Shown: positions 52,531-61,438, counted from the stretch's first letter. The stretch: 64,000 bases of DNA from Streptomyces sp. ALI-76-A (GCF_030287445.1 NZ_JASVWB010000002.1:2170001-2234000); one strand, 5' to 3'. Notes: generated by a model not told the origin, from the sequence alone. Translations and numbers: made by a program.

Positions 52531-53046
52531 ATGAGCGCTGCTGACGAGATCCTCGACATCGTCGACGAGAACGACCAGGTCGTCGGGGTGTCCCCGCGCG
52601 GTGAGGCCTACGCCAGGGGCCTGCGCCACCGCTGCGTGTTCATCCAGGCACGGGACGCCGAGGGCCGTGTGTTCGTGCACCGCCGCACGCCGGCCAAGCT
52701 GGTCTTCCCCTCGCTGTACGACATGTTCGTCGGCGGAGTCGTCGGCGCGGGCGAGTCCTACGACGACGCGGCCCTGCGCGAGGCCGAGGAGGAACTGGGC
52801 GTCACGGGGCTCCCCCGCCCCGCGTACCTCTTCAAGTTCCTCTACGACGACGGCGCCGGACAGACCTGGTGGTCGGCCGTGTACGAGGTCCGCTGCGACC
52901 TCCCGGTCAGCCCCCAGGCCGAGGAGGTGGCCTGGTACGAGTTCCTGCCCGAGGACGAGGTGGAGCGACGCCTGCCGGAGTGGGAGTGGGTGCCGGACGG
53001 GCTGGCCGCGTACGAGCGGCTGAGGGCTCACCGGTCGACGCCCTGA
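52531..53046 (+). CDS. NUDIX hydrolase (IDI-like subgroup)
   Basis: 171 residues. The Nudix box GGVVGAGESYDDAALREAEEELG lies around residues 70-92 (the GX5EX7REUXEEXGU pattern). The N-terminus ILDIVDENDQVVGVSPRGEAYARGLRHRCVFIQ matches the isopentenyl-diphosphate-isomerase-like/YfcD group, whose real substrate is unknown. The ATG at 52531 is used; a TTG at 52519 is possible. It follows the 63-bp repeat and precedes the DUF202 pair by 38 bp. Confidence 0.92.
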   Translation: MSAADEILDIVDENDQVVGVSPRGEAYARGLRHRCVFIQARDAEGRVFVHRRTPAKLVFPSLYDMFVGGVVGAGESYDDAALREAEEELGVTGLPRPAYLFKFLYDDGAGQTWWSAVYEVRCDLPVSPQAEEVAWYEFLPEDEVERRLPEWEWVPDGLAAYERLRAHRSTP

Positions 53047-53084
53047 CACACACTTCCGAGAAAGCCCTGGACAAGGATCCTCAC

Positions 53085-53477
53085 GTGATCGGCTTCGCAC
53101 GCGCCCTCCGGCTGTGGTTCTCCCCCGAGGAGCTCCGGCGGGAGGGCGGTACCCCCGACTACCGCTTCTCGCTGGCGAACGAACGCACCTTCCTCGCCTG
53201 GCTGCGTACCGCGCTCGCGCTGATCGGCGGCGGCTTCGCCGTGGACCAGTTCCTGCCGGACCTGCGCTGGGGCTGGCGGGTGGGGCTCGCGCTCGCGCTG
53301 CTCGCGGCGGGCGTGCTGTGCTCCCTGCGCGCGGTCAATCACTGGGTGCGCTGCGAACGGGCCATGCGCCGGGGCGAGGACCTGCCGGTGTCCCGGTTCC
53401 CGGCGCTGCTGGGCCTCGCGGTCACGGTGGTGGCCGTCGCGATGGTCGCCGCGGTGCTCTTCGGGTGGGAGGGGTGA
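53085..53477 (+). CDS. DUF202/YidH-family membrane protein
   Basis: 130 residues with three membrane spans. The family motif DYRFSLANERTFLAWLRTALALIGGGFAVDQF (about 22-55) is clear. The GTG at 53085 has AAGGATCCTCAC upstream. It overlaps the next gene by GTGA, so the two are translationally coupled. Function unknown for the family. Confidence 0.9.
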   Translation: MIGFARALRLWFSPEELRREGGTPDYRFSLANERTFLAWLRTALALIGGGFAVDQFLPDLRWGWRVGLALALLAAGVLCSLRAVNHWVRCERAMRRGEDLPVSRFPALLGLAVTVVAVAMVAAVLFGWEG

Positions 53478-53809
53478 GCGTCCCGGCGTCCCCGGACCGG
53501 GCCGGGAACCGGGATCCCGGCCTCCAGCCCGAGCGGACCCGGCTCGCCTGGCGGCGGACGACGCTGTCGAGCACGGTGGCCGCCCTGCTGGCCATGAGGA
53601 CCACGCTGCACGGCGGTGTCTCGGCGACCGCGGTCACCGTCTGCGTCCTGTGCGGCGCGCTCTGGCTGTGCTTCCTGCTGATCGCCCACCGCCGGGTCCG
53701 CGCCCTGTCCGCCACGAGCAGCCCCGCCGCCATGGCACCCCGGGTGGCGACGGCGGGGGCGCTGCTGACGGTGGGGCTCGCCCTGTGCGCGGCGGCGCTC
53801 GTCCTCTAG
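53474..53809 (+). CDS. Second DUF202-family membrane protein
   Basis: 111 residues. A short polar N-terminus (DPGLQPERTRLAWRRTTLS) carries the DUF202 ERTxLAWxR core, followed by three membrane spans. GTG start overlaps the stop of the preceding DUF202 gene. The pair most likely forms a hetero-oligomer. Function unknown. Confidence 0.88.
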   Translation: MSVPASPDRAGNRDPGLQPERTRLAWRRTTLSSTVAALLAMRTTLHGGVSATAVTVCVLCGALWLCFLLIAHRRVRALSATSSPAAMAPRVATAGALLTVGLALCAAALVL

Positions 53810-54105
53810 GAGTTCCAGGAGCGACACTCCGTCCAGCCACCGTGCCCGTTCCGTCCGGCCGGGCCGCCTCGCCCCTGCTTGACCCGCCCTTGGTGGGCGA
53901 GCCGCCCGAGGCCGCCGTACGGTCGGTGGGTGAGGGCCCCGGGCCATTCATGGGGAACCCCCACCCGGGTACCCGGACGCCATGCGGCGCGCACTCGCCG
54001 AATCGATGGATCGATGATCGATGGATCGCCCGAAGGGTCCGCGCGGTCCGCGTGGCCGCCCGGCTGCCCGCCCCGTCACCACCCGTACCTCCGAAGGTGA
54101 GCACC

Positions 54106-54402
54106 ATGACCACCCCTCACCAGGAACACGCCGCCCACGAGCACTCGCACCGCCCGGACTGCGGTCACACCGAGGTGCCGCACGGCGACCACGTCGACTA
54201 CGCCCACGACGGCCATCTGCACCGCGAGCACGGCGGCCACTGGGACGAGTGCGAGCCCACCGGACACGTCCCGCACGCGGACCACGAGCACCGGCACGGA
54301 CAGGACTGCGGACACCCGAGCGTCCTGCACGGCGACCACGTCGACTATCTCCACGACGGCCACCGGCACGCCGATCACGAGGGTCACTGGGACGACCACT
54401 GA
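54106..54402 (+). CDS. Histidine-rich metal-binding protein with duplicated module
   Basis: 98 residues, 27 of them His, with many Asp/Glu. Two copies of one module (about residues 16-50 and 62-98) share DCGH...HGDHVDY.HDGH..H..HxGHWD. Each holds one DCGH cysteine; the first has a further Cys in WDECEP. No signal peptide or membrane span. Such HX-rich proteins buffer or deliver Ni, Zn or Co; some databases call relatives zinc-transporter-like. CCGAAGGTGAGC lies before the ATG. It stands alone between the DUF202 genes (296 bp away) and the phosphotransferase; no urease, hydrogenase or metal importer adjoins it. Confidence 0.85.
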   Translation: MTTPHQEHAAHEHSHRPDCGHTEVPHGDHVDYAHDGHLHREHGGHWDECEPTGHVPHADHEHRHGQDCGHPSVLHGDHVDYLHDGHRHADHEGHWDDH

Positions 54403-54507
54403 GCCGCCCCGCCCCTGAGCCGACCCGACCGGACCACTGAACCGATCCGGTCGGCGAGGCGCGACCTGGCCACGACCAGGCACGCCAGAGCCCGCGCATG
54501 GCCTCCC

Positions 54508-54545
54508 CCGACAGCTCCCCGCCGTCCTGTGCGGGGAGCTGTCGG
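54508..54545. terminator. Hairpin after the histidine-rich gene
   Basis: Perfect 15-bp stem (54508-54522 with 54531-54545) and 8-base loop. It lies about 105 bp after the gene, just before the regulated promoter of the next operon. Confidence 0.82.
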
Positions 54546-54588
54546 CCTATCGTGGCCCCGATCACGTTGGGACGCCGCTCTGGACGAC

Positions 54589-54606
54589 ATACCGACCGGT
54601 CGGCAT
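54589..54606. promoter_or_regulatory. Putative TetR operator before the phosphotransferase operon
   Basis: ATACCGACCGGTCGGCAT, an 18-bp palindrome with one mismatch, 63 bp before the phosphotransferase start. Its core ATACCGACCGGT recurs on the reverse strand in front of the SDR gene (60092-60109). Confidence 0.7.
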
Positions 54607-54668
54607 CATGGAGCGGGTCCCGTGCACGCGCCCGTGGACCCGTGCACCCGCACACGTAAGGAGCACCG

Positions 54669-55700
54669 ATGAGCCCCGACCACCCGCCAGGTCTCGATCT
54701 CGACCGGCTGCGCGACCTGCTCGACCGGGAGCAGCCCGGCCTGGTCCGCGGCCCGCTGACCGGCCGGCTGATCGAGGGCGGACGGTCGAACCTCACCTAC
54801 CGGGTCTCCGACGGCACCGGGCAGTGGGTCGTACGGCGGCCCCCGCTCGGCCATGTGCTGGCCACCGCGCACGACATGCGGCGCGAGCACCGGGTGATCA
54901 GCGCGCTGCACCCGACGAACGTGCCCGTGCCGGGCACGGTCCTGCTGTGCGAGGACCCCGACAACGGGGCGGCGCCCGGCGCGTCCTTCTACGTCATGGA
55001 GTTCGTCGAGGGCACCCCGTACCGCACCGCCGAGCAGCTGGCCCCGCTCGGTCCCGCCCGCACCCGGGACGCGGTCCTGGCCCTGGTCGACACGCTCGTC
55101 GAGCTGCACGCGGTGGACCCCGCCGAGGTGGGCCTCGACGACTTCGGCCGGCCCGAGGGCTTCCTGCACCGGCAGCTGCGGCGCTGGGAGAAGCAGTTGG
55201 ACGCCTCCCGCAACCGTGACCTGGCCGGGATCGACGAGTTGCACGCGGCGCTCGGCCGCGAACTGCCGCACTCCCCCGCTCCGACGGTCGTGCACGGCGA
55301 CTACCGGCTCGACAACGTGCTGATCGGGGAGGACGACCGGATCAGGGCGATCCTCGACTGGGAGATGTCGACGCTCGGCGACCCGCTGACCGACCTGGGG
55401 CTGCTGGTGATGTACAGCATGCCGCTCGGCATGCCCGACTCGCCCGTGTCGACGACCGCGGAGGCCCCGGGGCACCCGAAGCCCACCGAGTTGATCGAGC
55501 GGTACGCGGCGCGCTCGGGGCGTGACGTCTCCGCGGTGTCCTGGTACACGGCGTTCGCGTGGTTCAAGCTCGCCGTGATCCTGGAGGGCATCCACTACCG
55601 CTTCACCCTGGGCCAGACGGTCGGCCGCGGCTTCGACCGCATCGGCGACCTGGTGCCCGTCTTCATCGAGCACGGCCTGACCACCCTTCAGGAAGGCTGA
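54669..55700 (+). CDS. Phosphotransferase family protein (ACAD10-like kinase domain)
   Basis: 343 residues with the aminoglycoside-phosphotransferase fold: LIEGGRSNLTYRV (Gly loop), WVVRRPP (Lys position), catalytic HGDYRLDNVL near residue 214 and ILDWEMSTLGDPLTDLG (metal Asp) near 235. Members fused or adjacent to acyl-CoA dehydrogenases phosphorylate hydroxy-acyl-CoA intermediates in the ACAD10/11 model. The next gene, 2 bp downstream, encodes an acyl-CoA dehydrogenase, matching that system. ATG preceded by GTAAGGAGCACCG. Confidence 0.92.
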   Translation: MSPDHPPGLDLDRLRDLLDREQPGLVRGPLTGRLIEGGRSNLTYRVSDGTGQWVVRRPPLGHVLATAHDMRREHRVISALHPTNVPVPGTVLLCEDPDNGAAPGASFYVMEFVEGTPYRTAEQLAPLGPARTRDAVLALVDTLVELHAVDPAEVGLDDFGRPEGFLHRQLRRWEKQLDASRNRDLAGIDELHAALGRELPHSPAPTVVHGDYRLDNVLIGEDDRIRAILDWEMSTLGDPLTDLGLLVMYSMPLGMPDSPVSTTAEAPGHPKPTELIERYAARSGRDVSAVSWYTAFAWFKLAVILEGIHYRFTLGQTVGRGFDRIGDLVPVFIEHGLTTLQEG

Positions 55701-55702
55701 CC

Positions 55703-56926
55703 ATGGACTTCGCGTTCGACGCGCGCACCGAGGAACTGCGCGCCAAGCTGCTCGCCTTCATGGACGAGTACGTCTACCCGGCCGAGGCCGTCGCGCACGA
55801 GCAGCGCGCGCGGCTCGCCTCGCCGTGGGACACCCCGGCCGTGGTCGAGGAGCTGAAGGCCGAGGCCCGCGGGCAGGGCCTGTGGAACCTCTTCCTCCCG
55901 GACGCCGAGCACGGCGCCGGCCTCACCAACCTCCAGTACGCCCCGCTCGCCGAGATCACCGGCCGCTCCCCGCAGCTGGCGCCCACGGTGACGAACTGCG
56001 CCGCGCCGGACACCGGCAACATGGAGGTGCTGGCGCAGTTCGGCGACGAGCGGCAGAAGAAGCAGTGGCTGGAGCCGCTGCTGGCGGGCGAGATCCGCTC
56101 GGCGTTCGCGATGACGGAGCCCGAGGTGGCCTCCTCGGACGCCACGAACATCACCACGCGTATCGAGCGGGCCTCCGACGGCACGGACGAGTACGTCATC
56201 ACCGGCCGCAAGTGGTACATCTCCGGGGCGATGAACCCCGACTGCAAGATCTTCATCGTGATGGGCAAGACGGACCCGGACGGCGCCGACATCCGCCGCC
56301 AGCAGTCCATGGTCCTGGTTCCCCGGGACACGCCGGGGGTCACGGTCCAGCGGGCGATGCAGGTCTTCGGGTACGAGGACCACTATCACGGCGGTCACGC
56401 CGAGGTGGTCTTCGACCGGGCGCGCGTGCCGGTGACGAACCTGATCGGCGAGGAGGGCGGCGGCTTCGCCATCGCGCAGGCCCGGCTCGGCCCCGGCCGG
56501 ATCCACCACTGCATGCGGCTGATCGGCATGGCCGAGCGGGCGATCGAGCTGATGTGCCGGCGGGCCGTCTCCCGCGACGCCTTCGGCAAGGCGCTGGCCC
56601 AGCAGGGCGTGGTGCAGAACTGGATCGCGGACGCGCGGGTGGCCGTGGAGCAGCTGCGGCTGCTGGTCCTGAAGACGGCCTGGATGATGGACACGGTCGG
56701 CAACCGGGGCGCCCACAGCGAGATCCAGGCCATCAAGATCGCCACGCCCCGCACGGTCGTCGACATCATCGACCGCGCGATCCAGTTGCACGGCGCGGGC
56801 GGCGTGAGCCAGGACCTCCCGCTGGCCGAGCTGTACGCGGGAGCGCGGACTCTGATGATCGCGGACGGCCCGGACGAGGTGCACCAGCGGTCGCTGGCGC
56901 GGCGGGAGCTGAAGAAGTACCGGTGA
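55703..56926 (+). CDS. Acyl-CoA dehydrogenase
   Basis: 407 residues. FAD/acyl-CoA blocks: AFAMTEPEVASSDATNI near residue 130, EYVITGRKWYISGAMNP, ACAD-type RIHHCMRLIGMAERAIEL, and the C-terminal signature IQLHGAGGVSQDLPLA. The partner and size match ACAD10/11-like enzymes. Start ATG at 55703 overlaps the upstream gene's ribosome region (GGAAGGCTGACC). Two-gene operon with the phosphotransferase, closed by the hairpin 56933-56969. Confidence 0.94.
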   Translation: MDFAFDARTEELRAKLLAFMDEYVYPAEAVAHEQRARLASPWDTPAVVEELKAEARGQGLWNLFLPDAEHGAGLTNLQYAPLAEITGRSPQLAPTVTNCAAPDTGNMEVLAQFGDERQKKQWLEPLLAGEIRSAFAMTEPEVASSDATNITTRIERASDGTDEYVITGRKWYISGAMNPDCKIFIVMGKTDPDGADIRRQQSMVLVPRDTPGVTVQRAMQVFGYEDHYHGGHAEVVFDRARVPVTNLIGEEGGGFAIAQARLGPGRIHHCMRLIGMAERAIELMCRRAVSRDAFGKALAQQGVVQNWIADARVAVEQLRLLVLKTAWMMDTVGNRGAHSEIQAIKIATPRTVVDIIDRAIQLHGAGGVSQDLPLAELYAGARTLMIADGPDEVHQRSLARRELKKYR

Positions 56927-56932
56927 GGGCAG

Positions 56933-56969
56933 GGGTGAGGGGCGGTCGCCGGGCGACCGCCCCTCACCC
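56933..56969. terminator. Bidirectional terminator between acyl-CoA dehydrogenase and TetR gene
   Basis: Perfect 17-bp stem (56933-56949 with 56953-56969) and 3-base loop, 6 bp after one stop and 17 bp before the other. Confidence 0.9.
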
Positions 56970-56986
56970 GTTTCCCCGAGGGACTC

Positions 56987-57580
56987 CTAGGGCCGCAGTG
57001 CCCGCAGCAGCAGGTCCGCCAGGTGGTCGGCGACCTCCTGGGGGCTGAGCGGGCCGTCGGGGCGGTACCAGGTGGACAGGTGGTGGACCGAGCCGAAGTG
57101 GTAGTCGACCACGAGGTCGGCGGGGGTCGCCCGGGAGAAGACGCCCGCCTGCTGGCCCTCCTCGATGAGCGCGCGGAAGCGCTCGTGGTAGCGCCGGCGT
57201 TCGGCACGCACCTGCTTGTTCTTCTCGGGGCTCAGGTGGTGCATCGACCGGAAGAAGATCGAGGCGTCGTCGAGGTTGTCGATGGTCGTGACGACGACGT
57301 CGGCCGCCGCGCCCCGCAGGCGCTTCTCGATCGGCTCGTCGGCGTCCGCGTACGCGTCGAGTCTCTCCTGCTGGACGCGCAGCACGCGCGCGTACACCTC
57401 GTGCAGGAGGTCGTCCTTGGAGCCGAAGTAGTGGTACAGCGCCCCCTTGGTGACACCGGCCGCCTCGACGATCTCCTGCACCGAGGTGCGGTCGTAGCCC
57501 CGCTCCGCGAAGAGCCGGGTGGCGGCGGCGAGGAGCCGCTGCGGTACGGGGGTCCCGTCACCGTCCGTCGTCCTGGGCAC
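56987..57580 (-). CDS. TetR/AcrR regulator of the acyl-CoA module
   Basis: 197 residues from the GTG at 57580 (AGGTGGCGGCA upstream). Helix-turn-helix at 10-58 (RLLAAATRLFAERGYDRTSVQEIVEAAGVTKGALYHYFGSKDDLL) and a helical ligand domain rich in aromatics. It lies 31 bp downstream of the acyl-CoA ligase on the same strand, in an apparent SDR-ligase-TetR operon. The two related palindromes at 54589 and 60092 are natural candidates for its targets. Similar regulators respond to acyl-CoA. Confidence 0.9.
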   Translation of the reverse strand: MPRTTDGDGTPVPQRLLAAATRLFAERGYDRTSVQEIVEAAGVTKGALYHYFGSKDDLLHEVYARVLRVQQERLDAYADADEPIEKRLRGAAADVVVTTIDNLDDASIFFRSMHHLSPEKNKQVRAERRRYHERFRALIEEGQQAGVFSRATPADLVVDYHFGSVHHLSTWYRPDGPLSPQEVADHLADLLLRALRP

Positions 57581-57611
57581 TGCCGCCACCTGCCTTTCCG
57601 AGCTGCTGTTC

Positions 57612-59273
57612 CTAGTCCTGCGCGCGGGAACGCAGTTCCCGACGGAGGATCTTCCCACTCGCCGTCTTGGGCAAGTCCGGCAGGATCTCCACCTGACGCG
57701 GGTATTTGTAGGCGGCCAGTCTCTCCTTGCAGTACGCGGCCAGCGCACCGGGGTCCGTCTCGGCACCCGGACGGAGGCTGATGTACGCCTTGACGGTCTC
57801 CCCGCGGTACCCGTCGGGCACCCCGACGACGGCCGCCTCGCGCACCGCCGGATGCGTGTAGAGCACGTCCTCGACCTCGCGCGGCCACACCTTGAAGCCG
57901 GAGGCGTTGATCATGTCCTTCTTGCGGTCGACGACGTACAGCCAGCCCTGCGGGTCCATGAAGCCGATGTCGCCGGTGCGCAGCTCCCCGTCCGGGAAGG
58001 TCTCCGCGGTGGCGTCCGGGCGCCGCCAGTAGCCGGGCACGACCTGCGGCCCGCTCACGAGGATCTCGCCCTGCTCCCCGAACGGCACCTCCCGGCCCTG
58101 GTCGTCGACGATCCGGACGACGGTGTCGGGGCCGGGCACGCCCACCGCCAGCGTCCCGGAGACCGGGTCGACCGGTGCCTCCAGGGTGGGCGGTACGGAG
58201 GCGCAGGGCGCGGTGCACTCGGTGAGCCCGTACCCGTTGCGGATGTACGGCCCGAAGCCGGCCCGGAACTTCTCCACCAGGGCGGGCGGCAGCGGGGCGC
58301 CGCCCGAGGAGATGGTGGCGAAGGAGGCGAAGTGGTCCGGGGTGACGGCCGGGTGGGCGGCCAGCGCCATGAAGGCGGTCGAGGGGCCGACCGTGTAGTG
58401 CGGCCGGTGCTCGGCGAACGCGTCCAGCACGACACCCGCCTCGAAGCGGTACGCCAGCACCAGCGTGCCCGCGCTGTTCAGGCACGCGCCGAGCTGGCAG
58501 ACCATGCCGGTGATGTGGAACAGCGGCGCCAGCGCGAAGTAGACGGGCGCCTCGGGCAGGGCCAGCCCGGTCCGCTGCCGCTCGGCGTTGTACATGATGT
58601 TGCCGTGCGTGTTGGTGGCGCCCTTGGGAGCGCCGCTGGTGCCCGAGGTGTAGCTGATCAGCGCGAGGTCGGACGGGCCCGGGCCGCGGCCCCCGGGCGC
58701 CGGGTTACCGGCGCGGGCCACGGACGTGAGGTCGTCGGCGTCCGGGGCCTGCGGAAGCCGCTCGAAGGCCAGCACGCGGGCGTCCTGACGGGTCTGGAAG
58801 TCCAGCTCGCAGCCGGTGAGCACGATCCGCACCGGCGAGCCGGCGGCAGCGTCCCGCAGGTACGCCGCCCAGGCGCGGTCGGAGCAGATCAGCGCGGCCA
58901 CCTCGCCGTCGTGCAGGACATGGCCGACCTCCCCCGACTTGTACATGGGGTTGACGGGCACCACGGTCGCGCCCGCCTTCCAGGCGCCGAGCACCGCGAG
59001 CACGAACTGCGGGGAGTTCTGCAGCAGCACCGCCACCCGGTCGCCGCGCCCCAGTCCGCGGGCGGCGAGGTGACCGGCGACGGAGTCGCTGAGCTCGTCC
59101 ACCTCGCGGTAGGCCAGACGGCCGTCGAAGTAGGCGAGGAAGGTCCGGTCCGGGGTCTCGGCGACCGCCCGGCGCAGGGCGTGCACCAGGGAGTCGGCGG
59201 GGTCGACCGGGGCGCGCTGGACGTCGTCGAGCAGGCCCAGCCACGGCTTGGCGGCGTACCGGGAGTCCGTCAC
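57612..59273 (-). CDS. Acyl-CoA ligase (AMP-binding, long-chain fatty-acid type)
   Basis: 553 residues from the GTG at 59273 (GGAGGCGACCCG upstream). Adenylate-forming motifs: ISYTSGTSGAPKGATNTH near residue 200, GYGLTECTA near 350, GELRTGDIGFMDPQGWLYVVDRKKDMI near 425 and the C-terminal catalytic Lys in PKTASGKILRREL. It activates a carboxylic acid to its CoA ester; chain length is not readable. The start codon overlaps the SDR stop (GTGA), so the two are coupled. Confidence 0.94.
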   Translation of the reverse strand: MTDSRYAAKPWLGLLDDVQRAPVDPADSLVHALRRAVAETPDRTFLAYFDGRLAYREVDELSDSVAGHLAARGLGRGDRVAVLLQNSPQFVLAVLGAWKAGATVVPVNPMYKSGEVGHVLHDGEVAALICSDRAWAAYLRDAAAGSPVRIVLTGCELDFQTRQDARVLAFERLPQAPDADDLTSVARAGNPAPGGRGPGPSDLALISYTSGTSGAPKGATNTHGNIMYNAERQRTGLALPEAPVYFALAPLFHITGMVCQLGACLNSAGTLVLAYRFEAGVVLDAFAEHRPHYTVGPSTAFMALAAHPAVTPDHFASFATISSGGAPLPPALVEKFRAGFGPYIRNGYGLTECTAPCASVPPTLEAPVDPVSGTLAVGVPGPDTVVRIVDDQGREVPFGEQGEILVSGPQVVPGYWRRPDATAETFPDGELRTGDIGFMDPQGWLYVVDRKKDMINASGFKVWPREVEDVLYTHPAVREAAVVGVPDGYRGETVKAYISLRPGAETDPGALAAYCKERLAAYKYPRQVEILPDLPKTASGKILRRELRSRAQD

Positions 59274-60043
59274 CGGGTCGCCTCCCACTTCTGCTGGAGG
59301 TGGTTCATGTTCGTCAGCCAGCGGTCGGGGTCGGCGGCCCTGGCCCGGTAGTACCCGGCGACCTCGGGGTGCGGCAGGATCAGGAACCGGTCCTCCTCGA
59401 TGCCCTCGAACAAGGCGTCCGCGACCTCCTCGGGGGTGATCGCGGTCGGCTGGAGGACCAGGTCACCGGCGCTGCCGGTGGCGGCCAGCATGTCGGTGCG
59501 CACGCCCTGCGGACAGATGGCGTGGACCTTCAGTCCGCGGTGCCGGTACGTCAGCGACAGCCACTCGGCGAAGGCGTACGCCCCGTGCTTGGTGACCGCG
59601 TAGGGCGCGGCGCCGATCATGGTCAGCAGCCCCGCGGCCGAGACGGTGGAGACGAAGCGTCCGCTGCCGCGCTCCAGCCAGTCCGGGAGCAGCGTGTGGA
59701 CCGCGCGGACGTGGGCCATGACGTTCACGTCCCAGGAGGCCGCCCAGGGCTGCTCGTCGAACGCCTGGCCCGGCTCCCCGGCCTCGAAGGCGACGCCCGC
59801 GTTGGCGCAGTACACGTCGACGGTCCCGCCGAGCGCGTCCCGGGCGTCGGCGACGATCGCGGAGGCGTCCCCCGCGACGGCGATCCCGCCGATCTCCTCG
59901 GCCACGGCCTTGGCCCGGCCGGCGTCCAGGTCGTTCACCACGACGCGGGCCCCCTCGGCGGCGAACCGACGGGCGAGCGCGGCCCCGATCCCACCCCCCG
60001 CTCCGGTGACGACCACTCCCGCATCCTGCACGGCTCCCACCAT
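59270..60043 (-). CDS. Short-chain dehydrogenase/reductase
   Basis: 257 residues. TGAGGGIGAALARRFAAEG cofactor motif near residue 12, DLDAGRAKA (Asp favouring NAD), NAG at CANAGVAFE and the catalytic Ser...YxxxK: STVSAAG, YAVTKHG. First gene of the SDR-ligase-TetR operon with GAAGGAGACCG before its ATG. It probably oxidises a hydroxyacyl intermediate in the same route as the ligase and acyl-CoA dehydrogenase. Substrate not known. Confidence 0.93.
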   Translation of the reverse strand: MVGAVQDAGVVVTGAGGGIGAALARRFAAEGARVVVNDLDAGRAKAVAEEIGGIAVAGDASAIVADARDALGGTVDVYCANAGVAFEAGEPGQAFDEQPWAASWDVNVMAHVRAVHTLLPDWLERGSGRFVSTVSAAGLLTMIGAAPYAVTKHGAYAFAEWLSLTYRHRGLKVHAICPQGVRTDMLAATGSAGDLVLQPTAITPEEVADALFEGIEEDRFLILPHPEVAGYYRARAADPDRWLTNMNHLQQKWEATR

Positions 60044-60091
60044 CGGTCTCCTTCGACGCGACGCGAATCGGCTCTGCCCCCGCAAGCGGCC

Positions 60092-60109
60092 AGACTAACC
60101 GGTCGGTAT
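60092..60109. promoter_or_regulatory. Putative TetR operator before the SDR-ligase-TetR operon
   Basis: AGACTAACCGGTCGGTAT. Its right half ACCGGTCGGTAT is identical to one half of the palindrome at 54589-54606. It lies about 50 bp upstream of the SDR start, at the position of a promoter. Confidence 0.65.
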
Positions 60110-60208
60110 GTAGGACGGAAGGGGCCGCCGCGACCGCGTGGGGGGCGCGGGGAAGCACGGCCGGCGCGCTGCTTCCGCCCCACGGGTGAAGCCCTTAGCC
60201 TGCACCTC

Positions 60209-61438
60209 ATGCGCCTATCCAGACGAGCCCTGCTCGCAGCGACCACGGCAGCGACCTCACTCACCGCGGCGGCCCCCGCTGCCGCGGCCCGCCGCGGACG
60301 GACCGGCTTCGAGAACCTGGCCGCCACCGGCTATGCCGCCCTGCGCGGCCAACGCGCCGGCATCGTCACCAACCCCACCGGCGTCACCCGCGACGTCCGC
60401 CACATCGTCGACGTCATGCACGCCGACGACCGCGTGGACCTGACCGCCGTCTTCGGCCCCGAGCACGGCTTCCGCGGCACCGCCCAGGCGGGCGGCTCCG
60501 AGGGCCGCTACGACGACCCGGCGACCGGCCTGCCCGTCTACGACACGTACCTCAAGAGCGGCCAGGCCCTCGCCGACGTCTTCACCGCGTCCGGCGTGGA
60601 CACCGTCGTCTTCGACATCCAGGACGTGGGCGCGCGCTTCTACACGTACATCTGGACCCTGTTCGACTGCATGGAGGCGGCGCGGCTCGCGGGCAAGCGG
60701 TTCCTCGTCCTGGACCGGCCGAACCCGGTGACCGGGCGCGCGGCCCTCGGGCCGGTGCTGCACAAGGAGTTCGCGACCTTCGTCGGCCGGCAGCCGATCG
60801 CGCAGGCGCACGGGATGACCGTCGCGGAGCTGGCGCGGCTGTTCAACGGGGAGTTCCTGACCGCGCCGGTGGAGCTGGACACCGTGCTGATGACCGGGTG
60901 GCGGCGGTCGCAGTGGTACGACGCCTGGGGGCTGCCCTGGGTACCGCCGAGCCCCAACATGCCGACGCCCGAGACGGCGCTGGTGTACGCGGGGACGTGT
61001 CTCTTCGAGGGGACGAACCTGTCGGAGGGGCGCGGGACGACCCGGCCCTTCGAACTGCTCGGCGCGGAGGGCGTCGACGGCCGGTGGGCCGCGGCGGCGA
61101 ACGGACTCGGGCTGCCGGGCGCGCACTTCAGGGAGGCGTACTTCGCGCCCACCTTCTCCAAGTTCCAGGGGAAGACGATCGGGGGTGTGCAGGTCCATGT
61201 GCACGACCGGGACGCCTACGACCCCGTGCGCACCGGGATCGCGCTCCTGGTGACCGCCAGGCGGGTGTGGAGCGGCTTCGCCTGGCGTGCGGACCACTGG
61301 ATCGACAAGCTCACCGGGTCGACGCTGGTGCGCACGATGATCGACGCGGGCGCGGACACCGACGAGGTGGTGGCGGGCTGGGAGCGGGAGCTGGCGGCGT
61401 TCCGCAGGGTGCGCGGGACGTACCTGCTGTACCGCTGA
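60209..61438 (+). CDS. namZ: Exo-beta-N-acetylmuramidase NamZ-like (DUF1343), Tat-exported
   Basis: 409 residues. Twin-arginine signal MRLSRRALLAATTAATSLTA with an AAA cleavage region about 30. DUF1343 blocks: GQRAGIVTNPTGVTRD, LTAVFGPEHGFRGTAQAG, VVFDIQDVGARFYTYIWTL, VLDRPNPVTG, WVPPSPNMPTPETALVYAGTCLFEGTNLSEGRGTTRPFE. The Glu/Asp cluster fits glycosidase family GH171. NamZ releases terminal MurNAc from peptidoglycan fragments. It is divergent from the SDR operon. The penicillin-acylase-like gene beyond it is convergent. Confidence 0.9.
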   Translation: MRLSRRALLAATTAATSLTAAAPAAAARRGRTGFENLAATGYAALRGQRAGIVTNPTGVTRDVRHIVDVMHADDRVDLTAVFGPEHGFRGTAQAGGSEGRYDDPATGLPVYDTYLKSGQALADVFTASGVDTVVFDIQDVGARFYTYIWTLFDCMEAARLAGKRFLVLDRPNPVTGRAALGPVLHKEFATFVGRQPIAQAHGMTVAELARLFNGEFLTAPVELDTVLMTGWRRSQWYDAWGLPWVPPSPNMPTPETALVYAGTCLFEGTNLSEGRGTTRPFELLGAEGVDGRWAAAANGLGLPGAHFREAYFAPTFSKFQGKTIGGVQVHVHDRDAYDPVRTGIALLVTARRVWSGFAWRADHWIDKLTGSTLVRTMIDAGADTDEVVAGWERELAAFRRVRGTYLLYR

